This document shows, one piece after another, positions 12,429-13,083 of a stretch of DNA of 13,083 nt. Source of the DNA: Candidatus Aenigmatarchaeota archaeon (lineage in GTDB: Archaea; Aenigmatarchaeota; Aenigmatarchaeia; CG10238-14; SCSR01); contig JASEGN010000021.1 of assembly GCA_030018055.1 (NCBI GenBank), positions 1 to 13,083 of the forward strand, read 5' to 3'. Position numbers and translations under genes: made by a program. How positions within the stretch are numbered: position 1 is the stretch's first letter; each line of letters starts with the position of its first letter. Under the pieces are notes generated by a model that worked only from the letters and a program-made list of their open reading frames with translations, ran no database searches and had not been told where the DNA came from.

Positions 12429-12854
12429 ATGAAAAAAGTATTCCTTGCAAGCCCACTCTTTTCAGAAAGTGAAATATGGTTTGACAAGCAAATGGTTTCA
12501 CTAATGGAGAAATTAGGCTTTAAAGTTTTCTGGTCTTGGAGGGATGAGCGAGAGCTCAGGAAAAGGAAAGAGCTAGAAGGTAAGGACTGGACTTATAAGA
12601 TATATGTGCTAAATAGAGAGCTTATAGATAAATGCGATATGGTGGTTGCCTGTTTGGATGGGAGTGATGTAGATTCAGGAACAGCATGGGAAATTGGTTA
12701 CGCTGTAGCTAACAAAAAACCAGTAATTGGAATAAAAACAGATGGTAGGTTACACGGAAAGAACCAAGTGGTAAATCTGATGATTCAAGAGAGTGTTAGT
12801 AAGATTGTCAAGTCGTTGAAGGAGTTAGAAGAAGAACTTAGGAAATTCCGCTGA
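12429..12854 (+). CDS. Nucleoside 2-deoxyribosyltransferase-like protein
   Basis: The 141-aa protein fits the nucleoside 2-deoxyribosyltransferase family (PF05014): N-terminal strand and loop KVFLASPLFSESE (3-15), then LDGSDVDSGTAWEIGYA at 76-92, where D83 and catalytic-type E88 lie, followed by KPVIGIKTDGR (97-107). Length matches the family (about 140-160 aa). Family members exchange bases between deoxynucleosides or hydrolyse deoxynucleotide N-glycosidic bonds (DNPH1/Rcl-like), serving nucleotide salvage or cleaning; sequence alone does not separate these. There is no signal peptide. The ATG at 12429 has a TATA-like element about 27 bases upstream. It is probably transcribed alone, since the next gene has its own strong TATA box. 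Confidence 0.85.
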   Translation: MKKVFLASPLFSESEIWFDKQMVSLMEKLGFKVFWSWRDERELRKRKELEGKDWTYKIYVLNRELIDKCDMVVACLDGSDVDSGTAWEIGYAVANKKPVIGIKTDGRLHGKNQVVNLMIQESVSKIVKSLKELEEELRKFR

Positions 12855-12877
12855 GATTAGTTAAACCAAAAAAACTT

Positions 12878-12887
12878 TTTATATAAT
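12878..12887 (+). promoter_or_regulatory. TATA box for the KaiC-like ATPase gene
   Basis: TTTATATAAT is centred about 33 bases before the ATG at 12916, one of the clearest TATA boxes in the window. The predicted leader is about 5-8 bases. Confidence 0.55.
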
Positions 12888-12915
12888 AAGAAACGTTAAT
12901 TAATATTGTAATAAA

Positions 12916-13083
12916 ATGAAAAGAATAAAATCTGGTATCAATGGGCTTGATAAGTTAATTGAAGGTGGTTTTCCAGAAGGTAGTGTTATCTTAGTTAGTG
13001 GTGCTCCAGGAACAGGGAAAACATTATTCGGCCTACAATTCATTTATCAAGGAGCTAAAGCTAATGAACCAGGAGTTTATGTT
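12916..13083 (+). CDS. KaiC/RecA-superfamily ATPase (N-terminal part, cut by the window edge)
   Basis: The first 56 codons are visible; the frame is open at the window end. The protein begins MKRIKSGINGLDKLIEGGFP, the standard KaiC/RadA-like start, and carries a Walker A motif GAPGTGKT at about residues 30-37, followed by LFGLQFIYQGAKANEPGVYV leading into the next strand. Archaea have many single-domain KaiC-like ATPases of unclear role (signalling, motility, regulation), so function cannot be given from this fragment. The start ATG is supported by a strong TATA box about 33 bases upstream and the conserved position of the SGI-GLD motif. Confidence 0.9.
   Translation, partial: MKRIKSGINGLDKLIEGGFPEGSVILVSGAPGTGKTLFGLQFIYQGAKANEPGVYV

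Noticed and set aside
1..13083. CRISPR arrays, insertion sequences, integrase genes or long repeats
   Set aside because: I looked for regular repeats, transposase motifs and terminal inverted repeats and saw none. The only notable repeat is the two tRNA-Leu genes.

Overview
The window is archaeal and AT-rich. It holds archaeal-type S-adenosylmethionine synthetase, RNA polymerase subunit Rpo3 (D), ribosomal proteins eS1 (S3Ae) and uS15 of archaeal type, a RecJ-like DHH nuclease, an AmmeMemoRadiSam radical SAM enzyme, a long archaeal FKBP, TATA boxes about 25-30 bases before start codons, and tRNAs with bulge-helix-bulge (BHB) introns. I cannot place the lineage firmly. The compact layout, small conserved orphans and heavily interrupted tRNAs would fit a DPANN-type or other deep-branching archaeon, but that is inference.

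Layout, left to right. 1-929 (-): 5' part of a secreted protein dense in N-glycosylation sequons. 968-1537 (-): HTH-CBS regulator, divergent from the SAM synthetase gene (1608-2810, +). 2815-4721 (-): two-gene unit of AmrS-type radical SAM enzyme followed by a membrane-anchored winged-helix protein. 4756-6122 (+): tRNA-Thr(CGU), a 97-aa protein, tRNA-Gly(GCC), a 195-aa charged protein, tRNA-Leu(CAA). 6176-6313 (+): a 45-aa zinc protein with TTG start. 6352-6699 (-): coiled-coil orphan, divergent from FKBP (6762-7418, +), which is followed by rpo3 (7440-8102, +) and tRNA-Leu(UAA) (8146-8291, +). 8292-8693: no convincing gene. 8694-9845 (+): M50 site-2 protease. 9820-12391 (-): operon of a 73-aa membrane protein, uS15, DHH nuclease and eS1. 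12429-12854 (+): nucleoside 2-deoxyribosyltransferase-like protein. 12916-13083 (+): start of a KaiC/RecA-like ATPase.

The most striking content is the tRNA genes. All four are broken by several very small BHB introns (ten in total, 11-46 nt), most at non-canonical positions: 8/9, D-loop, 30/31 (in three tRNAs), 43/44 and the variable arm. Removing them by the BHB rule yields well-formed mature tRNAs of 73, 75, 86 and 86 nt. tRNA-Leu(CAA) carries four introns. All ten introns begin with A and end with two purines, usually AA.

Gene expression looks mostly leaderless: first genes have a TATA box about 24-33 bases before the start codon, and several divergent pairs share one short overlapping promoter. 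Genes inside operons instead overlap or nearly touch the gene before them, and uS15 and eS1 have weak Shine-Dalgarno-like sequences.
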